Shown here: piece by piece, positions 24,070 through 34,892 of the stretch
Position numbering within the stretch: position 1 is the stretch's first letter
Layout: the number at the start of each line of letters is the position of its first letter
From: Nemertoderma westbladi
Taxonomy: Eukaryota; Xenacoelomorpha; Nemertodermatida; Nemertodermatidae
Assembly: GCA_032718475.1 (NCBI GenBank)
Contig: JAUCBJ010002523.1
Location: 1 to 64,000 of the forward strand
Reading direction: 5' to 3'
Length of the DNA stretch: 64,000 nt
The notes under the pieces: generated by a model
Told to the model about the DNA's origin: nothing
Databases searched by the model: none
What the model saw: the letters and a program-made list of their open reading frames with translations, nothing else
Translations under genes and position numbers: made by a program

Positions 24070-24590
24070 CTACCCGCATTGGCGTTAGACGAAAGTCGAT
24101 GGGCGAAGAAAAGGAAAGCATATCAAAGTAGGATATGAAAGACCAGGACATTGATAGACATTTATTCGAACATTTTATTTTATATATATGTACGTAAACT
24201 GACTTTAAGACAAATTAATCAAAAATTGGTTTGTATGGGGAAATAATGACCTTACACAAACTCAATCTACCGATAGACCTCACGAAGGTCATTTGGGGGG
24301 ACTGTTCGCGTTATTTTAAGTTATCATAATGCGAGTTACATATTTTTCGATTTCTTATTTTATGAATGTGCCAATATCGATGGGGGGCATGGGAACAAAA
24401 AATTTGGGCACATTTAATAAACTGGGGGCAATTTACGGGCAAAACTTGGGGGGACTTATGGGACGCGGGATACATTTCAGATATTTAAGGGCTACTACTA
24501 GGATCGGCATGCTGCATTGCAGCTGCATTTTTAAGAATGCTGTGCCGGCTTGTCAACAAAATTGCACCGCCACAACTCCCTATCACCCAT
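24070..24590. other. Intergenic, no gene recognised
   Basis: AT-rich sequence. One short plus-strand frame (24329-24592) has no recognisable feature. Confidence 0.5.
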
Positions 24591-24869
24591 GACATTTGCT
24601 AGATCATCCGCATCTTTAAGGCCAGTGTCCTTTAAGATGTGTCTCAAGAAAGTCATGGGCTGTCCACCATGCTTATTCACTCCATGAGGCTGCCAAAGTA
24701 CAAGATTATGCACTGGCTTGTCCTCACGGCGAAAGCAATGTCCTGCAAAGCGGAGGCGATTTTGTTCTAGTGTCAAGCTTGGGGGAACCAATGAGACACC
24801 TCCAATGTTACATAGTGTCTGGTTGGAGATGTGTGCATTGTACTTGACACAATAAACCCGGCGTAGCAT
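24531..24869 (-). pseudogene. LINE ORF2 C-terminal fragment
   Basis: The peptide includes NRLRFAGHCFRREDKPVHNL, LVLWQPHG and LKDTGLKDADDL, the conserved C-terminal signature of endonuclease/RT LINEs of the family also seen at 20.3 and 46.1 kb. No RT or endonuclease sequence is attached. Confidence 0.75.
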
Positions 24870-25039
24870 TCTTGTGAATGTGCCATCCAGACATTTGGTG
24901 TCCTCAGCAGTTAGAGCCCAGCATGGACTCCCGTTTAATGGGCGTATTTAAGGGCCATGGGTGGGGGGTAAAATCAAGCAATACTCTCGGCTGTCAGGGT
25001 TGCCTGATAGTTACTATAGGCCTAGACAACCTCTTTCTA

Positions 25040-25470
25040 CTTCGGTAGTCGGTAACCCGCTAGGTCTGGGGACAAGGACTGCCCTTAGCGGTCCCTGGCC
25101 ATCGGTGGCAACTGAGCCTGAAAAGGACTTGGGTGTTGCTCGATGTGCTAGGGATTTGCAACGGGACCGACAGATCCTAAGCGGTTCCCGGTGCGTTGGC
25201 TACGACTGAGCCTGAAAAGGACTCGGGCAGAGTTTTCGCATTGGGGACTTGCAAAGGATCGACTGACATGTCTGGAACGGTTCCTGGTTGTTGGCGACGA
25301 CTGAGCCTGAAAAGGACTCGGGCGCCGTTTGATAAACTGGGGATTTGTGAAGGGCCGATGACCGGACGGAAAGGAATGGTTCAACGAGGACTGACTTCCT
25401 GGCGTGGGCTCCACGACTGGCATTAGTACGAGCCTGAAAAGGACTCGGAAAGCTCCGACAGTGACACTAC
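25040..25470. repeat. Tandem repeat, about 95 bp, with GAGCCTGAAAAGGACT box
   Basis: The 16-bp box occurs about 94, 95 and 128 bp apart (starting near 25113, 25207, 25302 and 25430). It is embedded in similar GC-richer sequence with GGTTCCTGG and CGACTGAG motifs. It is markedly GC-richer than its surroundings. No protein frame is conserved between the units. Confidence 0.75.
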
Positions 25471-25479
25471 TGTAGCGGG

Positions 25480-25870
25480 ACTAGGACCGAGGGAAAATGA
25501 GGAACATTAGTTAGGTCAAAATCTGAAAGTTAAGCGAACAGTGGGGTAATTAAATTATTTACTGTAGGAATTTCATATTGTGTATTATTGTGAATATTTG
25601 GTATATTGGTGTATGGAAGCCCAAATTATTCTCAATCAGAGTATTTCAGAGTGTAATCAGAGTATTTCAGAGTGTAACAGAGTGTAACAGAGTGCAATAT
25701 TTCAGAGTGTCGATCAAATAAAGATTAATACCCAACCAACAAAACTCTTTTTCTACTCTGCATTTAAGACAACGTTCTTCTCCACTCCCAATATCCGGTG
25801 ACTGGCCGGGACATAGCGGTCTGAAAGTTCCGCCTCCAGCATCGGCGTTTTCCCCCTGGTGTTGGGAATA
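25480..25870 (+). other. Possible LTR or repeat 3' part with AATAAA
   Basis: Short CAGAGTATTTCAGAGTGTAA-type repeats (25634-25710) are followed by an AATAAA signal at about 25718 and sequence resembling the LTR-leader junction of a retroelement. No partner copy is in the window, so this stays tentative. Confidence 0.25.
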
Positions 25871-25966
25871 AGGGCAACAGATTATATAGGATCAATATAA
25901 ATAAATGCAGTTTGTCTATTAGTTATTAACATTAAATATTAATGAGGTCTAATGTGTATAATTAAA

Positions 25967-26097
25967 TGGTGATAACAAGTTTTAATTGAGGTTAGAAAAA
26001 GTTAGTTAAAAAGTGGTGATAAAAAGTTTTAATTGAGGTTAGAAAAAGTTAGTTAAAAAGTTAAAAAGTGGTGATGTAAAGTTTTAATTAAGGTTAA
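25967..26097. repeat. Tandem repeat, 47-55-bp unit, three copies
   Basis: Units start at 25967, 26014 and 26069 with TGGTGAT and run through AGTTTTAATTGAGGTTAG. The second carries an extra TTAAAAAG. Confidence 0.9.
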
Positions 26098-26266
26098 CCC
26101 CCCTAAACCCCCCACAACTCTGACTATTGTTGCCTATAATACAATGTAATATTACTGCTACAGTACCATGATAATAATATCATGTCCTTACATAGTTTGT
26201 ATAAACGTAATGCTGGAAGCAATTAAGAATTACAGTCCAAAAGAATTATTGATTCATAAAGCCTGT

Positions 26267-26453
26267 CAGTAGGCTAGTAAACTGTAGATGCCTGGGTGTT
26301 GATATTGCAGTTGTATAGGAATGAGTTTCAGTAGGCTAGTAAACTGTAGATGCCTGGGGTGTTGATATTGCAGTTGTATAGGAATGAGTTTCAGTAGGCT
26401 AGTAAACTGTAGATGCCTGGGTGTTGATATTGCAGTTGTATATGAATGAGTTT
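26267..26453. repeat. Tandem repeat, 62-bp unit, three copies
   Basis: The unit begins CAGTAGGCTAGTAAACTG and ends AATGAGTTT. Starts are 62 and 63 bp apart (one copy has an extra G). Near-identity suggests recent expansion. Confidence 0.95.
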
Positions 26454-26611
26454 TATGCGACATACATTCCCTTCCTTAGGTTCCATACAATACAATCTTA
26501 ACAGATTCAAATTAATCTGTCAATAAATATTTGCTAGTAAAAAAATTCGACTGTATTCAATTTATACCTCACTATAATACAAAGTATTCTCAAAGTTAAT
26601 ACTGGGTTTAA

Positions 26612-26893
26612 CCTTTTAGCTGCCAAGTTCCCATTTTGTTCCCTCAAATTTAGATGTAAGCCAGACCTACAAAATTTTATAGAATTTGACAAAAACACGT
26701 TTAGTGTATTAATTTATTATGTGTGTTATAATATATTATGTAACAAAGAAAAAAATCTGGCCGCTAGCATGTAAAGTTTATTTTTGGTAAAAAATGGATA
26801 CCATTTCTAAAGTAACACTTTATTAAAATAAGAACACCAATAATTGATGTAAATATGTTTGCTGCATAAAGCTAACATGTTATACTATATATT
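26612..26893. mobile_element. PiggyBac-like MITE, truncated copy
   Basis: Starts right after TTAA (26608-26611) with CCTTTTAGCTGCCAAG, matching the left end and interior of the longer copy at 48695-49066. The right TIR is missing. Confidence 0.65.
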
Positions 26894-26934
26894 ATTGATG
26901 GATTATTTCACTATAAGGCAGCATTTGTAGTTTA

Positions 26935-27145
26935 ACGTAAAAACTTTCTAAAATCCGACGCATTTTGATTAAATTACAGTAATGTAATATGCCTATTCAT
27001 ATTGGTACACATAAATCCGTAGGTAATTCTATTGGCGCAGTGGTCAGATGGTTAAGGCGTTGGTTACATTACAGATAGGTTACGAGTTCGAATCCCAGTC
27101 GGGAATTTGCATTTGTGGGCAATTTATTTTCATTTGATCTAATTA
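26935..27145 (+). repeat. 211-bp direct repeat with tRNA-like SINE head, left copy
   Basis: By eye it is identical over its whole length to 31897-32107, and the pair brackets the intact LINE. From about 27034 it reads as a tRNA-derived head: an A-box-like region (TGGCGCAGTGG, GGTTAAGGCG) and a B box (GTTCGAATCCC). The acceptor arms do not pair well, so this is SINE-type sequence, not a working tRNA gene. The repeat is best read as a giant target-site duplication made when the LINE inserted into an older SINE. Confidence 0.85.
27034..27108 (+). promoter_or_regulatory. tRNA-like pol III promoter region (SINE head), left copy
   Basis: A-box-like TGGCGCAGTGG at about 27034 and B box GTTCGAATCCC at about 27088, with tRNA-like spacing. 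The same occurs at about 31996-32070. Confidence 0.65.
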
Positions 27146-27639
27146 TATATATATATATAATTTATTGACGACTTGGATTATATAAACAGTATCAATAATT
27201 AAATACTCATCACAAAATAAACCGAGGTTGTCCATATTTAAGCAATTAGAAAATAATCACGAAATCACAAAATATTCTATAAATGCGGTATACACATAGA
27301 AGGAAGAGCTTTTAATACGTTACATAAATGATACAATTATTCTAGATCGACAAAGGACGGAACGACTTATAAGAGGATAACTTTAATACCTTTAATACGG
27401 AACTAAAAACTATTCACCAATACGTTGTAATACTTTTTACTGAGAAAAACGGTAAATTCATAAAGGGAAACGTTTAGCAACCAAAAACACAACAATATAA
27501 GGTATAGATATAATTATTTATTTGCACAGATAAAAAAAAAATGAATATTCTACTTGACATAGAGATTCTGAAATGTAGTACCAGTTAATCGGCCAAATAA
27601 AACAGGAAATACGAACCGATACCAAAGATCTGGGTGGGC

Positions 27640-30600
27640 TTAATTATTTTCTTCCGCCAACAGTAGGATCAAGTGGACAGCCTCCATTACCTTGGCTTCA
27701 TCCTTGTTGTTCATGAAATCGGAAATTGAACACCATGATAGGTTGGGATCTCGTGGGATACGACTACAAGTGGTTATCAGATGAGCTTCATCTTGTATCG
27801 ACCCACAAGGGCAGATACGGCGATCAGGTGGGATCTTTTTCCAGCGACCTAATTCAACGGCTAGGCGGGTGGAGCCGAGCCTTAAGCGGGTCCAAGCGAT
27901 GCGATCAGGTTCGTTAAACGTTTTGCGGGTAATGTAACAAATGTGAGGTGATAAATTGGGGTTATATAACTGGTATAATTTTTTCTTTGTTGAGTCGACC
28001 TCGGAGCGAACATTTAATTTTAGTTTTTCCATGGCATCCATCACAAAGTCTTTCTTTGAAGAAAGAATATATTCAACCTGGCCCGCCATAGGCGTTCGAT
28101 GCAACATACATTGGTCTAGTACCATCATCAGAGGTTTGTGAATCTCTTCATGTTCGATCATGTTACACAAAAAGTCGTATTGCCGTTTCAATATAAGTGG
28201 TTTAGGTTCGGGAACATTGGATTCGATATGGAGAATTTGTCTACACACATTGGGGCGGACCCCCATTAATAAGCATAGCATTTCCGTATACTGTTTGGAT
28301 ACTGGGGCTAAGTCGCCGGTTATCCACGTCTCGCAACCGTATAGAATGGCGGATGAAGCAGCCGCGCGAAATACCTGCAGCTTTAACCAAAATGGGCTGT
28401 AGTAATTCTTGGCTATGAAAGCACGGAACTTTGAAACTTGTTTCAGCTTTTCTTCGGCGTGTAACACGATAGCGGTTTTCGAACCACCGGTTTGAGTGAT
28501 AGGTGAGCCTAAATACAAATAGGAGTCTGTATTCTTTATAGCAACCGTATCGCAACTATAGGAAGGGACTGTTAAAACCAAGTCTGCTTTATCGTTTGCT
28601 TCCGATGCAGGACCAACTACGATAAATTTTGTCTTTTTGGTGTTTAATATCATACCGTACTCGCCGCAATATTCTAGAACCTTTTCCATCTTGGCTAGAC
28701 ATAAAGAACGGGAGGAAGCGAGAATAACAGAATCATCCATAAGGAGGAGAATATGTAGCCAATTTAGGAAACTATCGGGGGTGAAACATCGTAGCGCGGA
28801 TGAAAGCGGGTTTAGAAACATAGTAAATAGGTATCCACTGCTGGGACCTCCTTGGAGAACCCCCACGCGGGAATTTATTTTAGATTTCCCTAGGATACTG
28901 ACCGTTTTAGAGTACATTAACTGGAGCATGATCAGCATTCTTGAGCTGCATCCCATCGATTTGAGTAGTTCAAACAACTTTCCACGAGGGACTTTATCAT
29001 AGGCTGTTCGGAAATCTATGAATACAATGAATAGCTGATGCTTTTTGGACTCTGCAAAATCAATAAGGAGGCGAAGAGTAAGGATTTGTTCTAAACAACC
29101 ACGGCCTTTAATGGCTCCCGCTTGCTCGCAGCTTGGAAGTCTCCACGAAATTAGGCGGTGAAAAAAAATAGTGTCCAGTATTTTGTAAATGGTATTTAAC
29201 ACGCTAATTCCTCGGTAGTTTGAGCATTGTGACTTAACGCCACGTTTGAAGACAGTGATTAATCTAGAGAAACCCCACAGCACAGGGTATGCACCAGTCA
29301 GGAATACTAGATTCAACAGAGAGAGCAGCTGCAATATCCAGGTGAACGGCAAAAGTTTAAAGAAACCCGGTGAGATACCATCGGGGCCAGGGGCTTTCCC
29401 AGGTTTAATGACGTTAATAACATCTTTCAGCTCGCTTAAAGATATAGGGCTATCAAGATCGTTATTGCATGAATCTGTCTCTAACAATGGGGGATCTGGG
29501 GACTTGTTGACACCAGATGGATTTAATAAACTAGAGAAATGGGTGGCAAATTCTGCCTCTGAAGGCTCTATCTCCGAATTGGACGGATTATATGGACTTG
29601 CATTTAATTCACCCCGCCAACCGATTCTTGCCCACATGTCCTTAGCACTGCAGTTGTCTAACATGTGTTGCCAGACCTGCCATTGGGGCACTGATGTAGG
29701 AATTCGGGGGTAACTATGCACGTGTTTAACAGAGGCTTCTGATGCGGCCTTGTAGATTGAGTCTGTGAACGTTGCTGCTAAATCATTAATATTCATTCGG
29801 ATGTTTAAATCGTCAACATTAACTAGCGATTTATTTAGGATGGCTTGAAACTTTGTAGTATCAACGCATGAGGTATCAAAATATAGTTTCTTAGCACATA
29901 TAGGTTTACAAGGATTTTTCAACAGGTGACAGTAAGAGCCTAAAAGGTCAGCTCGTTCAAGAAGACAGGCAGACGAGATGAAACAAAATTTAGTAATATA
30001 CAGGCTAAACTCTACCCCGGCGTGGTTTGATGGCCAATCGAAGTCCAACAGAGTGTTAAAATCCGTGAATCCGGATATCAGGTCTCCAGAGCAAAGTACA
30101 CGGTCCAATTCAGAGATATATCCAGACCTGCGTTTAAATGTTAGATTTCCACTGAAATACGACCCATTCAATGTCTCGAGGTAGCTCAAATTAACTAATG
30201 AGCAGTCTTTACACAATTGAATAAGCCGAGCACCATGAGCGTTTATAGTTCTATCATGTGGGGTATGGTACCAGTATTCATTAGTATTCAGATCTGCTAG
30301 ACGGACCCCGCATTGAGCATTTAGATCGCCAAATAAAACAAATTTAGAGTTTGTCGAAGCGAGGAAGATTGCTGCCTGAAGTTTGGACCAAATATTGGAT
30401 GAAAAATAAGGTGAGTTTGATGGTGGAATATATACAGCGTAGAAGTGAATATTTGGGGCAAAATCGAGTTTGAACGATATCAAATCATGTTCCATATTCA
30501 TACAAATAATCGAACTGGCCAAATAGTTTTTAACCAAAACAGCTACTCCACCGCGATGAGCTGTTTTTACATCAGGAAACCGTAAAACATTAAACCCTGA

Positions 30601-30756
30601 CACCCGGAAATTAAAAATAGCTTTTACTTCAAACAGAGCTACTATATCATACTGTGAAAGTTTTTGCAATATAACAGAGTTGTGCAGTTTATCCCTGATA
30701 CCATCAATATTCCAACTAAGAAACTTCAACCGGTCAGATTTGTGATGAGCATTCAA
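27640..30756 (-). CDS. LINE ORF2: AP endonuclease and reverse transcriptase
   Basis: An open frame of about 1038 codons. Residues 10-245 form an exonuclease-endonuclease-phosphatase (APE-like) domain: SWNIDGIRDKL near the start, GDLNA near 143. The usual final SDH motif reads SNH (near 241), an odd substitution at a catalytic position. The RT domain follows: NYRGISVLNTI, DFRTAYDKVPRGKLFELL, GVLQGGPSSGYLF, and a catalytic box LLMDDS (about 670-676), where most LINEs have YADD. The C-terminus has a CPCG...H...C cluster (about 980-1000). The protein would nick target DNA and prime reverse transcription of its own RNA. There is no ATG at the beginning of this frame (the first codon shown is TTG; the first in-frame ATG lies within the endonuclease), so translation probably depends on coupling or frameshifting from ORF1. 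Related decayed copy: 12.5-14.9 kb. Confidence 0.9.
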   Translation of the reverse strand: MNAHHKSDRLKFLSWNIDGIRDKLHNSVILQKLSQYDIVALFEVKAIFNFRVSGFNVLRFPDVKTAHRGGVAVLVKNYLASSIICMNMEHDLISFKLDFAPNIHFYAVYIPPSNSPYFSSNIWSKLQAAIFLASTNSKFVLFGDLNAQCGVRLADLNTNEYWYHTPHDRTINAHGARLIQLCKDCSLVNLSYLETLNGSYFSGNLTFKRRSGYISELDRVLCSGDLISGFTDFNTLLDFDWPSNHAGVEFSLYITKFCFISSACLLERADLLGSYCHLLKNPCKPICAKKLYFDTSCVDTTKFQAILNKSLVNVDDLNIRMNINDLAATFTDSIYKAASEASVKHVHSYPRIPTSVPQWQVWQHMLDNCSAKDMWARIGWRGELNASPYNPSNSEIEPSEAEFATHFSSLLNPSGVNKSPDPPLLETDSCNNDLDSPISLSELKDVINVIKPGKAPGPDGISPGFFKLLPFTWILQLLSLLNLVFLTGAYPVLWGFSRLITVFKRGVKSQCSNYRGISVLNTIYKILDTIFFHRLISWRLPSCEQAGAIKGRGCLEQILTLRLLIDFAESKKHQLFIVFIDFRTAYDKVPRGKLFELLKSMGCSSRMLIMLQLMYSKTVSILGKSKINSRVGVLQGGPSSGYLFTMFLNPLSSALRCFTPDSFLNWLHILLLMDDSVILASSRSLCLAKMEKVLEYCGEYGMILNTKKTKFIVVGPASEANDKADLVLTVPSYSCDTVAIKNTDSYLYLGSPITQTGGSKTAIVLHAEEKLKQVSKFRAFIAKNYYSPFWLKLQVFRAAASSAILYGCETWITGDLAPVSKQYTEMLCLLMGVRPNVCRQILHIESNVPEPKPLILKRQYDFLCNMIEHEEIHKPLMMVLDQCMLHRTPMAGQVEYILSSKKDFVMDAMEKLKLNVRSEVDSTKKKLYQLYNPNLSPHICYITRKTFNEPDRIAWTRLRLGSTRLAVELGRWKKIPPDRRICPCGSIQDEAHLITTCSRIPRDPNLSWCSISDFMNNKDEAKVMEAVHLILLLAEENN

Positions 30757-31703
30757 AAATTCAGATTAAATTTGTCTATTATAACGTCGTCCTTTTTTAC
30801 AACTCGATGTACTGGATCATACGAGATAACGTGGCCTCTGTTTGCAGGATTCCCTTTTTCAAGCCTTTCAACTTCACGTAGACGGCCGATTTCTTTACGT
30901 ATAATAGGATGAACATCGGATTTGATAAATACTTTCCCAAAATTGTCATCATTCTTTAACTTTTTCAAAGCAGGGAATATCTTTCTGCGATCAGCTTCTG
31001 CCGAATTCTGAGACAGAGTAAGCAGAATGGGCCTTGGGTTAGGTTTATCAGGGACAAACTGACCAAGGCGCTCAACTTTGTAATTAGAAACTTTGATCCC
31101 GATTGCGCTAAAGATTGCATCGCATTGATCATTGTCTTTATCCTCGCTGGGCGGGTTGTTTTCAACGACCCCCCGTACAATAAGCTTTTGAATTCTCATT
31201 TGACGGTCAATGTACTCGCAAAACCGTTGTTGGGCTCCACATGTAGCACGGAGGTCGCAATTTTCTTGTTCAAGAGTGGTGACACGTGTTCCTAAGGCGC
31301 TTATGTGCTCGGTCATCATAGAGCTAAATATGGATTTCAGCTGACCTACAGAGAGCGAGCTCACTGAGGAGCTATCATCAATGGTGGGGGGGTGAAGGCC
31401 CGGAGACGGCGTGAAGTTCGGAGGACATGGAGCCGGCGGATAAGACTGAGGTGGTCCTGACCCAATAGGGTGTTGTTGCCAAATTGAGCGCTGGTCGGTA
31501 GTGAATCCAGGAGCTGTCTGACTGTAACTTGGCCAAACCTGAGTGGAATTTAACTGGGCATGTTGAGATTGGAGGGGCTGGGGCCCAGATACCGGTAGGC
31601 CTAAATCCGATAAAGATTGTGACCTACCAAGGAAGCATGCATCGCAAAGGCCACCTGGTTTTAATCGTGTTTGGTGAGCGTCACATCTTTTACAATTTCC
31701 CAT
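30753..31703 (-). CDS. LINE ORF1: RNA-binding chaperone-like protein
   Basis: I place the start at the ATG at 31703, because the longer upstream frame begins with a non-ATG codon at 31859. This gives 316 residues. In order: a CxxC...CxxC zinc-binding motif (CKRCDAHQTRLKPGGLCDAC), a Pro/Ser/Gln-rich region, a coiled coil (ISALGTRVTTLEQENCDL), and an L1-ORF1-like RRM plus C-terminal domain (KLIVRGVVENN ... NPRPILLTL ... HPIIRKEIGRLREVER). Proteins of this kind bind the element RNA, form multimers and act as nucleic-acid chaperones in the retrotransposition particle. The TGA stop (30755-30753) overlaps ORF2 and is preceded by five T residues. Confidence 0.85.
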   Translation of the reverse strand: MGNCKRCDAHQTRLKPGGLCDACFLGRSQSLSDLGLPVSGPQPLQSQHAQLNSTQVWPSYSQTAPGFTTDQRSIWQQHPIGSGPPQSYPPAPCPPNFTPSPGLHPPTIDDSSSVSSLSVGQLKSIFSSMMTEHISALGTRVTTLEQENCDLRATCGAQQRFCEYIDRQMRIQKLIVRGVVENNPPSEDKDNDQCDAIFSAIGIKVSNYKVERLGQFVPDKPNPRPILLTLSQNSAEADRRKIFPALKKLKNDDNFGKVFIKSDVHPIIRKEIGRLREVERLEKGNPANRGHVISYDPVHRVVKKDDVIIDKFNLNF

Positions 31704-31896
31704 TTCACACAATTTCGAGCGTTCAGCGGTTGTCAATTGACCAACAGGTTCAACAATGAGCAACAATGAGCAAAATAACCGTAACCCAATATGTAATACA
31801 GTAATCCTCTCGTAAAATAATATGTATGTACTGATGCAGGATGCAGTTTTGATCACCAAATTCGTTTATAGGCCTATAAATCATGTAGTAAAAACT

Positions 31897-32107
31897 ACGT
31901 AAAAACTTTCTAAAATCCGACGCATTTTGATTAAATTACAGTAATGTAATATGCCTATTCATATTGGTACACATAAATCCGTAGGTAATTCTATTGGCGC
32001 AGTGGTCAGATGGTTAAGGCGTTGGTTACATTACAGATAGGTTACGAGTTCGAATCCCAGTCGGGAATTTGCATTTGTGGGCAATTTATTTTCATTTGAT
32101 CTAATTA
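31897..32107 (+). repeat. 211-bp direct repeat with tRNA-like SINE head, right copy
   Basis: Perfect match to 26935-27145. It lies just upstream of the LINE's 5' end (the LINE runs on the minus strand). Its own right flank is unrelated to the LINE. Confidence 0.85.
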
Positions 32108-33584
32108 GATAAGCCAATGAGGTGCGTACAACGTATGGAACGATGAGTTGGGCCAATCATAGGGCATATAACATCTTATTGCTCCAATGTGAGGCCATGG
32201 AATGCTCTGGAAGATTCTAGCGGATTCTATGTCCCAGATTTGCTATCTAATGTTAACTTGTATCACACACTTATCTTCATTCTTTAGTTACATTTGTTAA
32301 GTTTCTCGTTGGAACTTATGTAAATTTGGTTGATAAACTCTTTTGTAAATTACTCTAAATATACTGTAAACTTTGAACATGCATATTTCCACTTGTCCAC
32401 CATTGGGACAGCCAAGCATTGGGAGGATGGCTGCCTAGACCGTTAGGCCGTCAGCAACGCAGGGAAGATGTCCACAACACGCTAGCGCCCACATTAGATT
32501 AGACCGCGCACCCCCTTCGCCCCTTCGAAATACTCCACCTTGCCATGCAGCACCCGATTTCCGAGGAAGGTAAGACTTTGTTTGATGCCCTTGCCCGACG
32601 TAAGACCTATAGATCAGGTTAAGCATGACGCCGTCCTGGGACGCCGCAAAATTTAGGATCAGATAGCTAGATTCAGTCAGGAACCTGTACTGCAAATCCC
32701 TGGGTTAACCTGTATTCCCTACAGGTGTGAACTATTGCCGTTCGTCAGTACGCGAGTACATATTAGGTACAGACAGCATATGTTCCATAATTTAGTGATT
32801 CGCAATACTGACAGTTCGGTACCGGTTTGACTTGTAGATTATACATTAGTACCCCCCCCCCCCTGTCTGAACATGAGTTATTTGATCAGGCAAGGAGTAT
32901 TTCTGCTACCGGCACTTCGCTTGGCCTAGGGAGGTTTATTAATATCCTACCAGGCCTTGCCACGTACTGATAGGTATTGCTGCTAACCACCGCGGCAACA
33001 AAATTCTAGAATCAAATTTGTATACCAGATCAGCTAACGTACGGTAGCAATTAACCCCTATTTCTTATCTTACAACCAGAATCTGGTATTTGTGCCGATC
33101 ACGGGTGTAGTTACTAACACCGAAATTACCCGGTTGAGTTGTGGATAGGAAGGAGAGAGCTTTGACGTCATTTTGTAAGTATAAAGTTCTACAGAGCGCG
33201 ACTAGCTTATTTTCGTAGCTAGCGCATGGTATTGTTTCAGTCAGTAAATCACTAAAACCTAGTACAATGGAGTACACCAAAATTGTTTTATTTGTAACAC
33301 ACCCACACACACATGCCCTAAAACATATGTACCCTTAGAGTTCTACTAGTTATAGCTTACTTTAGATTACTTTTAGGCAGAATCTATTTTGTAATTTACT
33401 ATTCGTAGTTTGTAAATTTAGGATCTGATATTTTGTTACGGCAAGAAGGAGTATTTACTTATTAGACTGTGTTTTCTAGCTCACAGTATTGTTACATTAG
33501 GTACGACCCCATTTAGACTGATTTAGTACAGGTGTCAGTATTGTTACGCTGATTTTAGGGCTGCCCTTAGTAGTCTAATCTAAT
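32108..33584. other. Unclassified sequence, no gene
   Basis: No convincing coding frame. A C12 run is at 32852-32863. At 33548-33577 a scrap of the LINE family at 46.4 kb occurs (shared GATTTTAGGGCTGCCCTTAG), followed by short TAATC repeats that abut the LTR-like repeat. Confidence 0.5.
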
Positions 33585-34892
33585 CTAATCTCTTAAACAG
33601 CCTACCAATATACAATATCACAATCGAAATAATACTAGTACCTGTACTGCTGTAAGTACCGGTTTGGGTGGTTAGGTAGTTAGCCTACAGGTTACCGGTC
33701 GACCGGTACATGCAATAAAAAAACTAGAATAACTGTTATTGTTCGCGCTTTTAGACCTTTAGCAGTTTAACCCGCCAATTTTAGGTGTCTTCTAGGTTAT
33801 AAATCGACTTTAACCTATAACAAGTATTTGGTGCATATAAAGTTACATTAGCCGAAGCCAGCCTATGCGCGACCATTCACCCACGGTTAAGGGAGACTGG
33901 ATTCGGATGCTCTGACCTTATTGCGGTGTAGACTTACTGTATTATTCGATTGATCGTTAATATATAATCTCTGACAAATATTATTCACTTTTGGGAAATA
34001 TTAACAGTTCCTTTAGGACGTGGCGCTCTAAGTATGTAAACAGAGTTATGACTTACACTAAACACAACGGGATGGCTAATGATTTTCGTATAAAGCGCAT
34101 TCTTTAGGAAATGCTTTGTTATCGGTTACACTCCTGCACACTACCGCACACTGCTGCACACTGATCTGCCGACCTTCACTAAATTTGATCATATATAAGG
34201 AGAATAGCAACTGACACATGTAGGGATTATGAAATAGCATTCAATTCACTCCAAAACCACTATAATATAAGTCGCAGTTTCTACAGGTAACTGGTCCCTC
34301 TTACCTTCAGTATATCAAGAAGATTGGGGTTTTATGATTATTTATCGATATTCTCCAAATATAACAACATATCCATCAACTTATAACAATTAATAACCGA
34401 CAGTAAACAGAAGTAAAATAATGCGGTAGGACAAGTATGTATGTTCTGGTTTGTCCAGTTTGTATGGTTTGATTTGTTTGATAACAGTTAAACGTTCCTA
34501 TAATCAAAGCCTTCTAATGTTTGGCTAAAGTCTGAAACTCAGAATAATTCCAAAGCCGATGTTCTGGGGCTCAGGAAAAGGTAAACAAAAACCGTCATGC
34601 ATTGCGCGATTTCCCATAGGATTCTGTGCAAGATAAAATGAAAATCGCCCTGATTGGTCGAGCGAGCCGAACAAAGAAAGTTAAGAAAGCTCCACATCGA
34701 CATTAAATCAGCTGATAGATTTCGTCATCTGAGCTACACTGTATTAAGAGTATTTGGCGTATTGCGGCATAAAATGGCTTGTTATGTCCGCTAAAGTACA
34801 CATACAGAAAAAATGGCTTTTTATGTCCGATAAAACACCTACACAGTACTTTGCGGGAAAAATTATTAGTTATATCCGCAAAAGCCTTTACA
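33585..34892 (-). repeat. 1308-bp LTR-like direct repeat, left (3') copy
   Basis: Same length as 43061-44368, with only scattered substitutions. In minus orientation it begins TGTAAAGGC and is preceded by a purine-rich GGGAGCGG, as expected for a polypurine tract before a 3' LTR. It does not end in CA where the match stops, so the far end may be truncated. Confidence 0.7.

Larger units (their letters stand above)
27146..31896 (-). mobile_element. Intact L1-like LINE, two ORFs
   Basis: A 4751-bp element between perfect 211-bp direct repeats. In minus-strand order it has a 5' leader of about 193 bp (31704-31896), ORF1 (31703-30753), ORF2 (30756-27640) and a 3' region of about 495 bp ending in an AT microsatellite next to the left repeat. 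Both ORFs are open. The identical flanking repeats and open frames mean the insertion is young and could still be active. Confidence 0.9.

Noticed and set aside
27034-27108. Functional tRNA gene
   Set aside because: A and B boxes are present, but the acceptor stem does not pair and the sequence continues as a repeated SINE-like unit.
28160-30184. Plus-strand ORFs of 60-155 codons opposite the intact LINE
   Set aside because: They are shadows of ORF2 in other frames and show no independent features.
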